DNA from: Candidatus Nanopelagicales bacterium
GTDB taxonomy: Bacteria > Actinomycetota > Actinomycetes > S36-B12
Direction of reading: 5' to 3'
DNA: 44,010 bases
Assembly (NCBI GenBank): GCA_028688835.1
Contig: JAQTXL010000003.1
Location: 1-44,010, forward strand
This document shows, in pieces, positions 7,806 to 15,496 of the stretch. The notes below the pieces were generated by a model. It did not search any database, was not told the DNA's origin, and saw only the letters and a list, made by a program, of their open reading frames with translations. Positions within the stretch are counted from its first letter, which is position 1. The number at the start of each line of letters is the position of its first letter. Made by a program: the position numbers and the translations under genes.

Positions 7806-8902
7806 CCGCCGCCGTGGACCTGGTCAATTTGACCCGCACCTACCCGACTGCATCTGCACCTGCACTGAAAGGGGTCGATCTGACCGTTGAACCTGGTCAA
7901 GCGGTCGCCGTGCTTGGCCCGTCCGGCTCAGGCAAGACCACGCTGCTGCGACTCGCCGCAGGCCTGGATGCACCCGACGACGGGGATATTCGCCTCAACG
8001 GCGCAAGCGTGCTCCACCTTCCCCCGCAGCGCCGCGGCATCGCCATGGTCTCCCAGCGACCACTGCTCTTCCCGCACATGTCCGTGCTCGACAACGTCGC
8101 TTTCGGACCTCGAATGGCCGGGGCTGGTCGCATGCAGGCGAGGAACACGGCCACGCGATATCTGGAACTTGTAGAGCTACCCGGATTCGGCAGGCGCCGC
8201 ACCACCGAGCTGTCAGGTGGCCAGCAGCAACGCATCGCACTGGCGCGCGCCCTAGCCGCCACCCCGCAGGTCCTACTGCTCGATGAGCCTTTCAGCGCAC
8301 TCGACTCCGAGCTGAAGTCGCAGATGCATCAACTGCTGCTGGAACTGCGAGCGGTATTGCAGCCGACCATCATCATGGTGACCCACGACCACCACGAGGC
8401 GATGCTCCTGGCCGATTCCGTCGCGATCATCATCGGTGGCATGCTCCAGCAGCACGGGCCGGCGCAATCCCTCTTCACCCACCCTCAGTCCCTGGCGGTC
8501 AGCAGGTTCCTCGGCGGGAGAAACGAGATCTCAGGGGAGATGCGTGGTCGCGCATTCCATTGCAAGCTTGGCGTCCTCAGGCTCGCTGACGGGACCGCAT
8601 GCGCACAGGGTCGCGCCGTCATGGTCATCCGGCAGGAAGCTGTACGACTGGTCGAGCTCACAGCCACGGATGCCGATACTCGTGGCATCATCACGCACGC
8701 TGTCGCCCACGGCGCGCGCACCTTGGTTGAGGTGTGCGCTGAAGGGGTGCCCCTGCAGTGCGAAGTCCCACCGGGTACTCCTATTCACGTGGGTGATCAC
8801 GTGGGTGTCGCGCTTCCCGTCAGTCAGCGACAGGTGTTGCTCGATGATCCGTGCCCGGCGCCATCGAGAGTCGGGACTCCTGCCGTTGAGCATGTGCACT
8901 GA
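7802..8902 (+). CDS. ABC transporter ATP-binding protein, YnjD-like
   Basis: A 366-residue ATPase subunit. It has Walker A GPSGSGKTT near residue 39, a Q-loop SQRPLLFP, the signature SGGQQQRIALARAL, Walker B VLLLDEPFSALD and the switch histidine VTHDHHEA. Beyond about residue 240 lies a C-terminal extension of TOBE type, as in sugar, iron and spermidine importers, which may sense substrate or regulators. The start overlaps the permease stop (ATGA). Its last 79 bases overlap the 3' end of the convergent radical SAM gene on the opposite strand, so the two 3' ends are constrained together and transcripts may collide. Confidence 0.9.
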   Translation: MTAAVDLVNLTRTYPTASAPALKGVDLTVEPGQAVAVLGPSGSGKTTLLRLAAGLDAPDDGDIRLNGASVLHLPPQRRGIAMVSQRPLLFPHMSVLDNVAFGPRMAGAGRMQARNTATRYLELVELPGFGRRRTTELSGGQQQRIALARALAATPQVLLLDEPFSALDSELKSQMHQLLLELRAVLQPTIIMVTHDHHEAMLLADSVAIIIGGMLQQHGPAQSLFTHPQSLAVSRFLGGRNEISGEMRGRAFHCKLGVLRLADGTACAQGRAVMVIRQEAVRLVELTATDADTRGIITHAVAHGARTLVEVCAEGVPLQCEVPPGTPIHVGDHVGVALPVSQRQVLLDDPCPAPSRVGTPAVEHVH

Positions 8903-10308
8903 TCAGCGACCACCGGGATGATGGGCAGCAGCGTGCGCAACTGCGCATTCTCGTCCGCGTCGAGCACTGCGTGCTGGGCACAGGCCGGCACGAGCATCCC
9001 GGTCTCGGGGTGGGCCATGGTGTACACGCAGGCCTGCAGCCGTTCCTGTGTCGCGCGGATGTGTGGATCCTCACTGACCTGATCATCCTGCAGCATGGCC
9101 CAGGCTGGTGCGACGTCTGCGGCGTCCATGAACGCATGCAAGACGAAGGTCATCGGCCAAACTCTTCCGTGGCGAAGTGCGCCCAGCCCGCCTGCGCGCT
9201 GCACGAGGCCGCGCGCGTAGCGCAGTCCCACGGGAACGACGTGTGGATGGGCTGCCACCCCGCGGGCCAGGCGCAGCGCCGCAACCCACTTGGGCACGCC
9301 ACCAAGCGTGATGCCGCCAAGATTTGTGAGGAACGTGTCGCGGGCTGCAAGGTCATGCGGGCTGGTGTCGTCGATCAATGGATGCCACGTCGATCCAATC
9401 ATGAAGCCGAACGATGTCCGATTGCATCGCTGGTCGCCGAATTGCAGGCCGGCATATGGCACTCTCGTGCCGATTCCTGTCTCGATCTGCGTCCATAGGT
9501 CGTCATTGGTGATCTCGCGGTAGGAGCCATCCCATCGTCGGTCGTCGCCCACGAACGCGGCAGGCTGGAAGGACAGCATCGAGAAACCCATCATGGAAGC
9601 GGCATGAGCAACTTCGGCCACCTCGGCCAGATTCGCTGGCGTCACGGTCATGTTGTGCGCCAGGAATGAGCGCACTCCGTGCTCACGGCGAAGGCGCGCG
9701 AACATCTGCACGAAGGCGCGTCGCGGCCCGTGGAGATCAGCCTCGGTCCTTGGCCTTGGCATCGTGCGGCGACTGCGCATGAGCGAGTCGAAGTGGGCCG
9801 CGAACGACAGGCGAGTGAAGCGCCGTCGGCCATCGGGGCCCACTGCCAGCCGCTGCAGGTAGTCGTAGTCGAAGTCGCCGTGGGTCATGCTCATGGGCTC
9901 ACGCCCATGGTCGTGCATGACGTGGAGCACTGCTGCGTGGTCGTCTGGCGTCAGCAGCGATACCTCGCCGCCGATGAGCTGGGCATGCCCTCGTGGTCCT
10001 CGACGGGCACGCAGATAGGCCATCTGCCTCGCGACCTCACGAACTGTGTGCTCGCCGTCGATGCGAACCTTGTTGGCGTCGCTGGAGTGATAGCAGGGCT
10101 TGCAGGTCAGGTTGCACTGCGGGAAGACTCCATGAGTGCCCTCGCAGCCGATGGCATGACGGCCGACCACCTGGGCTGATGTTCGCACCCCGGGCGGCAA
10201 GGCCTTCCATCGCTCCCGTAAGCGATCCCGGAACTCAGGATCGATCGCGCGGGTCCGGCGTTCTAGGTGTCGAATACGAATGCGCAAACGCGCCCAGGGA
10301 GTTGCCAC
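8824..10308 (-). CDS. Radical SAM protein of unknown function
   Basis: A 494-residue radical S-adenosylmethionine enzyme. The cluster-binding motif is C65-N-L-T-C69-K-P-C72 (CxxxCxxC), followed by a GGEVSLL segment that corresponds to the GGE motif binding the SAM amino group. Two further cysteine groups occur: C-N-R-T around residue 290 and several cysteines near the C terminus (PACAQH, DQCTCS), which could hold an auxiliary cluster. No neighbour points to a peptide or cofactor substrate. The start is GTG at 10308. The last 26 residues are encoded across the convergent ABC ATPase gene and may be a non-conserved tail. I do not recognise the subfamily. Confidence 0.8.
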   Translation of the reverse strand: MATPWARLRIRIRHLERRTRAIDPEFRDRLRERWKALPPGVRTSAQVVGRHAIGCEGTHGVFPQCNLTCKPCYHSSDANKVRIDGEHTVREVARQMAYLRARRGPRGHAQLIGGEVSLLTPDDHAAVLHVMHDHGREPMSMTHGDFDYDYLQRLAVGPDGRRRFTRLSFAAHFDSLMRSRRTMPRPRTEADLHGPRRAFVQMFARLRREHGVRSFLAHNMTVTPANLAEVAEVAHAASMMGFSMLSFQPAAFVGDDRRWDGSYREITNDDLWTQIETGIGTRVPYAGLQFGDQRCNRTSFGFMIGSTWHPLIDDTSPHDLAARDTFLTNLGGITLGGVPKWVAALRLARGVAAHPHVVPVGLRYARGLVQRAGGLGALRHGRVWPMTFVLHAFMDAADVAPAWAMLQDDQVSEDPHIRATQERLQACVYTMAHPETGMLVPACAQHAVLDADENAQLRTLLPIIPVVADQCTCSTAGVPTLDGAGHGSSSNTCR

Positions 10309-10355
10309 GGGTCGATAACCCGCGCCGCAGACTCATCTATTCCGACTGCTGTTGG

Positions 10356-10625
10356 TCACTCCTGCGCGAGAGCCCGCTGCACAGCCTGTCTGACGCGATC
10401 GACTGCCTCAGGGGTTGGCTCCGCGTCCTGGCCGTAGTCGCGAAGCGATGCGTGCAGCTCCTGGTACTCGCGTGCCAACCCGGTGCAGCGGGCACAGACG
10501 TCAAGATGGGCCTGCACACGCTGCCGATCGCCGTCGGACAGTGGGGCAGACGGGTCGCGATCCAGGAACTGCTGCAGCCGACGCGCGGTACGCCGGCATT
10601 CGATCATCTGGCGGGGGGATGTCAT
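10356..10625 (-). CDS. Zinc-binding anti-sigma factor (ZAS/RsrA-like)
   Basis: An 89-residue protein with a conserved cysteine near residue 10 (IECRRTARRLQQFLD) and the zinc motif HLDVCARC (HxxxCxxC), the pattern of ZAS anti-sigma factors such as RsrA, in which disulfide formation releases zinc and frees the sigma factor. The ATG at 10625 overlaps the stop of the sigma gene by four bases (ATGA), the standard sigma/anti-sigma arrangement. The frame is open further upstream but only inside the sigma gene. A close paralogue lies at 15221-15496 without a sigma partner. The redox-rich surroundings support thiol sensing, which is inferred. Confidence 0.88.
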   Translation of the reverse strand: MTSPRQMIECRRTARRLQQFLDRDPSAPLSDGDRQRVQAHLDVCARCTGLAREYQELHASLRDYGQDAEPTPEAVDRVRQAVQRALAQE

Positions 10626-11179
10626 GTGAGCCTCCCTGAGGCCTTGAGGTGCTTGCGTAGGCGATCGCGGGCCCGATTGAGCCGCGACATGACGGTGCCG
10701 ATGGGGATGCCCAGTGCCTGAGCACACTCGGCATACGTGAGCCCGTGGACGTCGACCATCACTAGGACTGGCCGGAACTTCTCGCCGAGCGAGTCGATGG
10801 CCTGCTCAAGGTCGTCGTCAAGCACGTGGGTCGCGACCGCCTCATGCGGGGTCTCGGGACGGTGCGCCCCGAACGCTGGCTTGGGGTCGGCCAGGACAGC
10901 CCAGTCGTCGACGAGATCGGGTCGCGTACGCCGTCGCAGATTCGACGCGGTGTGGCGCTGGATGGTCAGCAGCCAGGCGCGTGGGTGGGCTCCGTCGAAG
11001 CCTTCCAGCGCGCGATAGGCGCGGATCACGGTCTCCTGGACCAGATCCTCCGCGTCCGCCTCGGATGAGGTCAGGGTTCGTGCCACGCGCAGCAGCACCG
11101 GCAACTCGGGCTCCACATACTGCGCGAAGGCGGCCCGGCGATCCGCGTCGCTCAGCGGTCCGCTTTCGGTAGGAGTCAC
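10622..11179 (-). CDS. ECF-type RNA polymerase sigma factor
   Basis: An approximately 185-residue extracytoplasmic-function sigma factor. Region 2 is seen in SEADAEDLVQETVIRAYRAL and AWLLTIQRH, and region 4 in DVHGLTYAECAQALGIPIGTVMSRLNRARDRL, the helix-turn-helix that binds -35 elements. I favour GTG 11179 as the start because GATAAT (11186-11191 on the complement) stands exactly six bases before it, which would give a leaderless mRNA; a GTG at 11227 is also in frame. It is coupled to the ZAS anti-sigma gene and divergent from the TlpA/CcdA pair, a likely target of the same redox regulation. Confidence 0.88.
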   Translation of the reverse strand: MTPTESGPLSDADRRAAFAQYVEPELPVLLRVARTLTSSEADAEDLVQETVIRAYRALEGFDGAHPRAWLLTIQRHTASNLRRRTRPDLVDDWAVLADPKPAFGAHRPETPHEAVATHVLDDDLEQAIDSLGEKFRPVLVMVDVHGLTYAECAQALGIPIGTVMSRLNRARDRLRKHLKASGRLT

Positions 11180-11185
11180 GCGGCC

Positions 11186-11191
11186 ATTATC
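11186..11191 (-). promoter_or_regulatory. Putative -10 box, leaderless ECF sigma transcript
   Basis: GATAAT on the minus strand ends six bases before the GTG start at 11179. This places the transcription start at or next to the start codon. No clear -35 hexamer is visible. The same geometry is seen at 19309 (TACCAT, six bases before ATG 19321). Confidence 0.5.
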
Positions 11192-11317
11192 GCCTGCCAG
11201 AATCCCCACCGATGTGCCCTGACCCACAGCCGCACGTGAATCCAGCCATGGGGTGCGAATCGGGAATCACGGGCGCCTCCCACCGGGTTACCCTCACCGA
11301 TATCTCTCTGGAGGCCC

Positions 11318-11890
11318 ATGATGCGCACGACTACTCGATCCTTGTCGCTTGTGGGCGCGCTCGTGGCTGCCGGCCTCGCAATGGCAGCCTGCGGAGCGTC
11401 GGCGGCGTCACCAGCGCCACCCTCCACACCCGTCGCCAGCCTGCCCCCTCAAGCACACGGGGCGCGTCCTTCTGCAGCCACGCCGCAGGCACTCGCCTTC
11501 ACTGCGACAACCGTCGACGGAGCCGCCTTCAACGGCGCCAGCCTGACCGGCAAGCCCGTGGTGTTCTGGTTCTGGGCACCGTGGTGCACGGTGTGTCGCG
11601 CCGAATCCCCCGATGTGGCCAAGGTCGCAGCCGAGTTCAAGGGCAAGGTCACCTTCATCGGCATCGCCGGTCTGGGGCCCGTGCAGGATATGCGCGCCTT
11701 CGTGTCGCAGACCAGCACCGGAGGGTTCACGCACCTCGCAGACGAAGACGGGAGCCTGTGGTCGCGGTTCGGCGTCGTGGCCCAGCCGTCGTTCGTGTTC
11801 GTCACCCCTGACGGGCAGTCCCAGGAGTTCACCGGTGGCCTTGGCGCCGATGACCTGCGGACGGTGGCCAGCAAGCTGCTGGTCGCCTGA
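11318..11890 (+). CDS. TlpA/DsbF-like thioredoxin-fold lipoprotein
   Basis: A 190-residue exported thiol-disulfide protein. A signal peptide ends in the lipobox LAMAAC, so the mature protein should be lipid-anchored at C24 or C25. After a low-complexity Ala/Pro/Ser linker comes a thioredoxin fold with active site WAPWCTVC and the cis-proline strand VAQPSFVFV. It resembles the mycobacterial Mpt53/DsbF type and probably reduces or oxidises disulfides outside the membrane. ATG 11318 follows CTGGAGG. Only seven bases separate it from the CcdA-like gene, its probable electron donor. Confidence 0.87.
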   Translation: MMRTTTRSLSLVGALVAAGLAMAACGASAASPAPPSTPVASLPPQAHGARPSAATPQALAFTATTVDGAAFNGASLTGKPVVFWFWAPWCTVCRAESPDVAKVAAEFKGKVTFIGIAGLGPVQDMRAFVSQTSTGGFTHLADEDGSLWSRFGVVAQPSFVFVTPDGQSQEFTGGLGADDLRTVASKLLVA

Positions 11891-11897
11891 GGCGATC

Positions 11898-12773
11898 GTG
11901 GATTCAGGACTACTGGCGCTGGCGCTTGTCGCCGGGGCCGTTGCTGCGTTCAATCCCTGCGGATTCGCCCTCCTGCCCGCCTACCTGACCGTGCTCCTCG
12001 CTCAGGCGCCATCGACAGCACCTCAAGGACCAGCGCTCATGGGGGCGCTGGCCCGGGCGGCGCGATTCGCGACAGGCATGACCGTGGGCTTTGTCGCCGT
12101 CTTCGGGATCTTCGGCTTGGCCGTGTCGCCATTGGCGCTGTCGTTCGAACGTTACCTGCCTATCGTGACGGTGGTGGTGGGCGTCGCACTGGTGCTCCTT
12201 GGACTGTGGCTCCTCATGGGTCACTCGCTCGCAATCCCCGGACTCGCGGGCCGCGGACGCGGACCCACAGGCGCCTGGACTTCGCAGGTCGGCTACGGGG
12301 TGACGTTCGCCCTGGCTTCTTTGTCGTGCACCGTCGCACCTTTCCTGGCGGTGACGTCGACCGCCCTGCACGCCGGCAGTCTCGCCCAGGCCATGGCCGC
12401 CTTCATCGCCTACGCCCTGGGCATGGGCGTGGTCGTCCTGGTCCTCGCCGTCGCCATGGCAACGGCGAGCGCTGGGCTTGCATCCCGCATGCGACGCGCT
12501 GGCCCGGTGATCACGCGCTTGAGCGGAGGCCTGCTCGTGCTGGCCGGGATCTACCTGGCCTGGTACGGATGGTTCGAGATTCGCGTCCTGGGTGGGAACA
12601 CGGATTCCGACCCCGTGGTGTCTGTCGTGGTCAGCATTCAAGGATCACTCACACGCTGGGTCGCAAGCCTAGGTCCGAGCGCACTGCTCCTCGCCGCAGG
12701 CACACTGATTGCCGGCGCCGTCGTGCTCGTCTCCCTGCATCGTCGACGAAGTCGCCCCTCGGCAGCGCCTTGA
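11898..12773 (+). CDS. CcdA/DsbD-like cytochrome c biogenesis transmembrane protein
   Basis: A 291-residue membrane protein with about seven or eight helices. The two redox cysteines lie in AAFNPCGFALLPAYL (first helix) and ASLSCTVAPFLAV (mid-protein), the hallmark of CcdA/DsbD transmembrane electron carriers, which move electrons from cytoplasmic thioredoxin to extracytoplasmic thioredoxin-fold partners. I placed the start at GTG 11898 after GAGG; the same frame is open back to 11613, but that part lies inside the TlpA gene. With the TlpA-like lipoprotein it forms a two-gene thiol-export unit divergent from the ECF sigma factor. Confidence 0.88.
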   Translation: MDSGLLALALVAGAVAAFNPCGFALLPAYLTVLLAQAPSTAPQGPALMGALARAARFATGMTVGFVAVFGIFGLAVSPLALSFERYLPIVTVVVGVALVLLGLWLLMGHSLAIPGLAGRGRGPTGAWTSQVGYGVTFALASLSCTVAPFLAVTSTALHAGSLAQAMAAFIAYALGMGVVVLVLAVAMATASAGLASRMRRAGPVITRLSGGLLVLAGIYLAWYGWFEIRVLGGNTDSDPVVSVVVSIQGSLTRWVASLGPSALLLAAGTLIAGAVVLVSLHRRRSRPSAAP

Positions 12774-12820
12774 CCAGAATCCAATTCCTGACGAACCGCT
12801 TGGGTGCATCGAGCTGTCCG

Positions 12821-13633
12821 CTAGGCGGCTCGGACCGCAATCGTGCGACGGATACTCACCGGCAGCTGCGCCCCGGGTCTGGCGGCTCGCGCGAGCCGCG
12901 CAATGGCACGTTCTCGTCGAGGGGCCTTCACATGCGGAAGGTAGAGGGCCTCTACAGCGAGCCGGGCATGTTCCGGTTCCTCAAGCGGGTAGCCGAATCT
13001 GAGGCCTTCGTCCGCGGTCACCGTCAGTCCCGCCTCGGCAAGCATCCGCGCGAACCGTGACCTGCCGAACCTCTGGGGCATCTCGGGCAGGTGGCGAAGC
13101 CCCGAGACGACGGTGAGGCCGCGCATGAGGTCGCTCGGCACGACGGGCCAGGCAACGGGCCTGATCGTCGCCAGGGTTCCGCCCGGACGCAGTACCCGGG
13201 CCACCTCGGCCAGCGCGACGTCGATGGGGTCCAGCAGCATGATGGCCATGGAGCAGATCACCACGTCCACGCTCGAATCTTCAATGGGCAGGCAGGTTGC
13301 ATCAGCCAGCGCGACCGGTCCGCGGCCAAGCTCTCGGGCCAACGCCAGTTCCTCGTGCGAACGGTCGATACCGAGGTAGGTCTTGGCCCCTTCAAGCAAG
13401 GACCGCAGGGGTGCGCTTCCGCAGGCAATGTCCAGGACATGCCCTGGGGATGCCGGCAGCGCGGATCGCAACCACGCATAGGGCGTCCCCACATCGTGCC
13501 GCCAAGCCGAGGTGAGTACCCGCTCGGTGATTCCGGGGTGGTGCGCGTGAAATTGCGTGAGATAGCCCGCCCAAAGTTCACCGCTGCGGCCTGCATGCGC
13601 GTGCACTGCACCGGACGCCGAGACGCGCGTCAC
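12821..13633 (-). CDS. Class I SAM-dependent methyltransferase
   Basis: A 270-residue methyltransferase of the UbiE/Methyltransf_11 type. Motif I is VLDIACGSAPL around residue 65, an acidic residue that binds the ribose follows in YLGIDRS, and motif II/III is VDVVICSMAIMLLD then VARVLRPGGTLATIRP. The substrate cannot be predicted. The start overlaps the end of the glutaredoxin-like gene by four bases, so the two are coupled. The C terminus is rich in arginine (RRERAIARLARAARP). Confidence 0.83.
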   Translation of the reverse strand: MTRVSASGAVHAHAGRSGELWAGYLTQFHAHHPGITERVLTSAWRHDVGTPYAWLRSALPASPGHVLDIACGSAPLRSLLEGAKTYLGIDRSHEELALARELGRGPVALADATCLPIEDSSVDVVICSMAIMLLDPIDVALAEVARVLRPGGTLATIRPVAWPVVPSDLMRGLTVVSGLRHLPEMPQRFGRSRFARMLAEAGLTVTADEGLRFGYPLEEPEHARLAVEALYLPHVKAPRRERAIARLARAARPGAQLPVSIRRTIAVRAA

Positions 13634-13902
13634 GCCAGTTCCGCGAGCCGCTGGATAACTGAACGGCTTGAGGGCTCGGTCATCGTGCTGCCGTCAGAGA
13701 AGACCAGCGTCGGCACTGACAGATTGCCGTCATTGACACGCTTGACGAACTCGGCTGCCGATTGCTCCTGCTCGATGTCGATCTCTCGAAATGAGACGCC
13801 AGCACGATGCAGCTCGGCCTTCAGACGGCGGCAGTCACCGCACCACGACGTCGTGTACATCGTGATCCGCAGGTCCATTGATTCGGGCATTGAGTCCCCC
13901 AT
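13630..13902 (-). CDS. Mycoredoxin/glutaredoxin-like protein (CGDC)
   Basis: A 90-residue glutaredoxin fold with active site SWCGDC, a VPTLVFSDGS cis-proline strand and a C-terminal helix. Mycoredoxins, which reduce mycothiol mixed disulfides in actinobacteria, usually carry CGYC or CAYC; the Asp in third place resembles the CPDC of the fused domain at 1739-2938. Three methionines (13902, 13890, 13878) could start translation; AGAGG precedes the first and GGGGGA the second. It is coupled to the downstream methyltransferase gene. Confidence 0.82.
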   Translation of the reverse strand: MGDSMPESMDLRITMYTTSWCGDCRRLKAELHRAGVSFREIDIEQEQSAAEFVKRVNDGNLSVPTLVFSDGSTMTEPSSRSVIQRLAELA

Positions 13903-13985
13903 CTCGGCCTCTGTCGTTCAGATGGCCACGCTCGGGAAACCCGTCGGAGCGAACTGGTATTCCCTTGGCCGAGGCCTCAGCGAGC

Positions 13986-15116
13986 TCACAGCACGCGTCC
14001 GGCGCCGCTGTAGTGCTCGGCGTACCAGGGGCCCAGGTAGTCGATGACCTCGACTCCGTCGGACGGATTGGATGCGCTGACCATCTTGCCATTGCCGACG
14101 TACAGCGCCACGTGGTGTGCGTCGCCGCGGAAGTAGAACACGAGGTCCCCGGGCCGAAGTTGAGAACTTGGGATGCGCTGCACCTGATTCCATTGCGCAT
14201 AGCTCAGGGAGGTCAGCCCCACTCCCCCGCGCGCCCAGGCGGCGGCCGTCAGCTTGGAGCAGTCCCACGAGGTCGGAGGATGGGCGTTCAGCGAGTATGG
14301 AGATCCGACGTGCGACAGGGCGTACTTCACGGCGGCCATGGCCCGTGAACTCACACCCCGGGGCCTTGCGGCCGGCGATGCCAATGCCTGCGCGAGGCGC
14401 CCAGCCTGTGCTTGAGACTGACGGGCACGGCCGTTTGCCTCGGCGGCCAATTGCTTGCGTTGCACTGGCTGCAATGACGCAAGCAGCGAACGGGCCTGGG
14501 CCAGTCTGGAGTCGATCGTCTGCTTCGAAGCACGCATCTGCTCAAGTATCCGGCCTGCGATGCGACCCTGATCGGCAAGCGCAGCTGTCCGCTGCGCAAC
14601 GGCGGCACGCGCAGTCTGGGCGCGCCGGATGCTTGCTGCCTGTACGCGGGCTACCGCATCGAGCCGGCCAGCTTGGGACAGCAATTCGCGCGAGTCCCCT
14701 GCCAGGAGCAGGTGCAGTGAGGGTGGCAGGCCTCCAGCCATGTACGCAGCCCGCGCCAATGCGTCGGCCGTCTCTTCCAGAGTTGCCAGCCTGGATCGCT
14801 CACGCCCCAGTCGAGTGCGCAGGCTGGACTGCAGCTGGCGCGTCTGCCTCAGTTGCGCCAGAGCCTGCTTGTAGTCCTCGTTGGCTCCCGCGGCACGCAT
14901 CTCCAGATCGGTGACCTGGGCCCGCACGGTGCCGATGTCCTGCTGAGGGCTGGCAAGCGCCTGGTGCGCGGCGGTTGGCCCGCTGGTCAGCGCGACCACC
15001 ATCACGAGGCCCACCACGCACCTGACCAGCACTTTCCGACGCCATTGGTGGACTCCCGGCCTCGAGGAGGGTTCCCGGTCTGGGGTGAGTTTGGGCGTGC
15101 CAGAACCGGCTGTCAT
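13986..15116 (-). CDS. NlpC/P60 peptidoglycan endopeptidase with coiled coil (paralogue 1)
   Basis: About 376 residues: a signal or anchor segment (VVGLVMVVALTSG), a long coiled coil (DIGTVRAQVTDLEMRAAG onward, rich in Gln/Arg/Ala), then an NlpC/P60 cysteine-peptidase domain. The catalytic Cys is in SWDCSKLTAAAW and the His in HHVALYVGNGKMV. The usual DCSG is DCSK here, so a glycine next to the nucleophile is replaced by lysine; the paralogue at 34718-35830 keeps DCSG. The architecture matches RipA/Cgl-type wall hydrolases that cleave D-Glu-mDAP bonds during cell separation. I chose ATG 15116; 15230 is also in frame. Confidence 0.87.
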   Translation of the reverse strand: MTAGSGTPKLTPDREPSSRPGVHQWRRKVLVRCVVGLVMVVALTSGPTAAHQALASPQQDIGTVRAQVTDLEMRAAGANEDYKQALAQLRQTRQLQSSLRTRLGRERSRLATLEETADALARAAYMAGGLPPSLHLLLAGDSRELLSQAGRLDAVARVQAASIRRAQTARAAVAQRTAALADQGRIAGRILEQMRASKQTIDSRLAQARSLLASLQPVQRKQLAAEANGRARQSQAQAGRLAQALASPAARPRGVSSRAMAAVKYALSHVGSPYSLNAHPPTSWDCSKLTAAAWARGGVGLTSLSYAQWNQVQRIPSSQLRPGDLVFYFRGDAHHVALYVGNGKMVSASNPSDGVEVIDYLGPWYAEHYSGAGRVL

Positions 15117-15220
15117 CGCTTCGCCGCCATGGTCAGGAATGTCCCGAACGAGGCCGACTATTCCAATTCTGGTTTTTTGGCCGAGGGAAGAATGCGGATC
15201 CATCGATGTGTTTCGTACTG

Positions 15221-15496
15221 GTGAAGACACGTCAGCGTTGGGTCACCTGTAGGTGGACTGCGCGTCAACTCCAGCGCTATCTCGATGCCGATCCCAGCGC
15301 GAAGCTTGACCAGCAGCGCATCACCCTGGTCGAGCGGCACCTTGCGACGTGCGCGCGCTGCACGACGCTCACGGCCGAGTACCAACACCTGCTGCTCCTG
15401 CTGCACGAACTGGGTTCAGCACATGCACCGGAAGAACACCTGGTACGCCAACTCCAAGACCACCTGCACGTCGTGCTCGCCCAGGAGCACCCATGA
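15221..15496 (+). CDS. Orphan ZAS anti-sigma-like protein
   Basis: A 91-residue paralogue of the anti-sigma factor at 10356-10625. Both share the pattern C-R-x-TAR-x-LQ-x-[FY]LD-x-DPSA-x-L, then HL-x-x-CARC-x-x-L-x-x-EYQ. The zinc motif here is HLATCARC. The start is set at GTG 15221 because it places the first conserved cysteine at residue 10, exactly as in the paralogue; an in-frame ATG lies at 15206. No sigma gene is adjacent. Instead its stop overlaps the start of a flavin disulfide reductase (ATGA), suggesting a redox switch for that enzyme or for a distant sigma factor. This link is inferred. Confidence 0.8.
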   Translation: MKTRQRWVTCRWTARQLQRYLDADPSAKLDQQRITLVERHLATCARCTTLTAEYQHLLLLLHELGSAHAPEEHLVRQLQDHLHVVLAQEHP

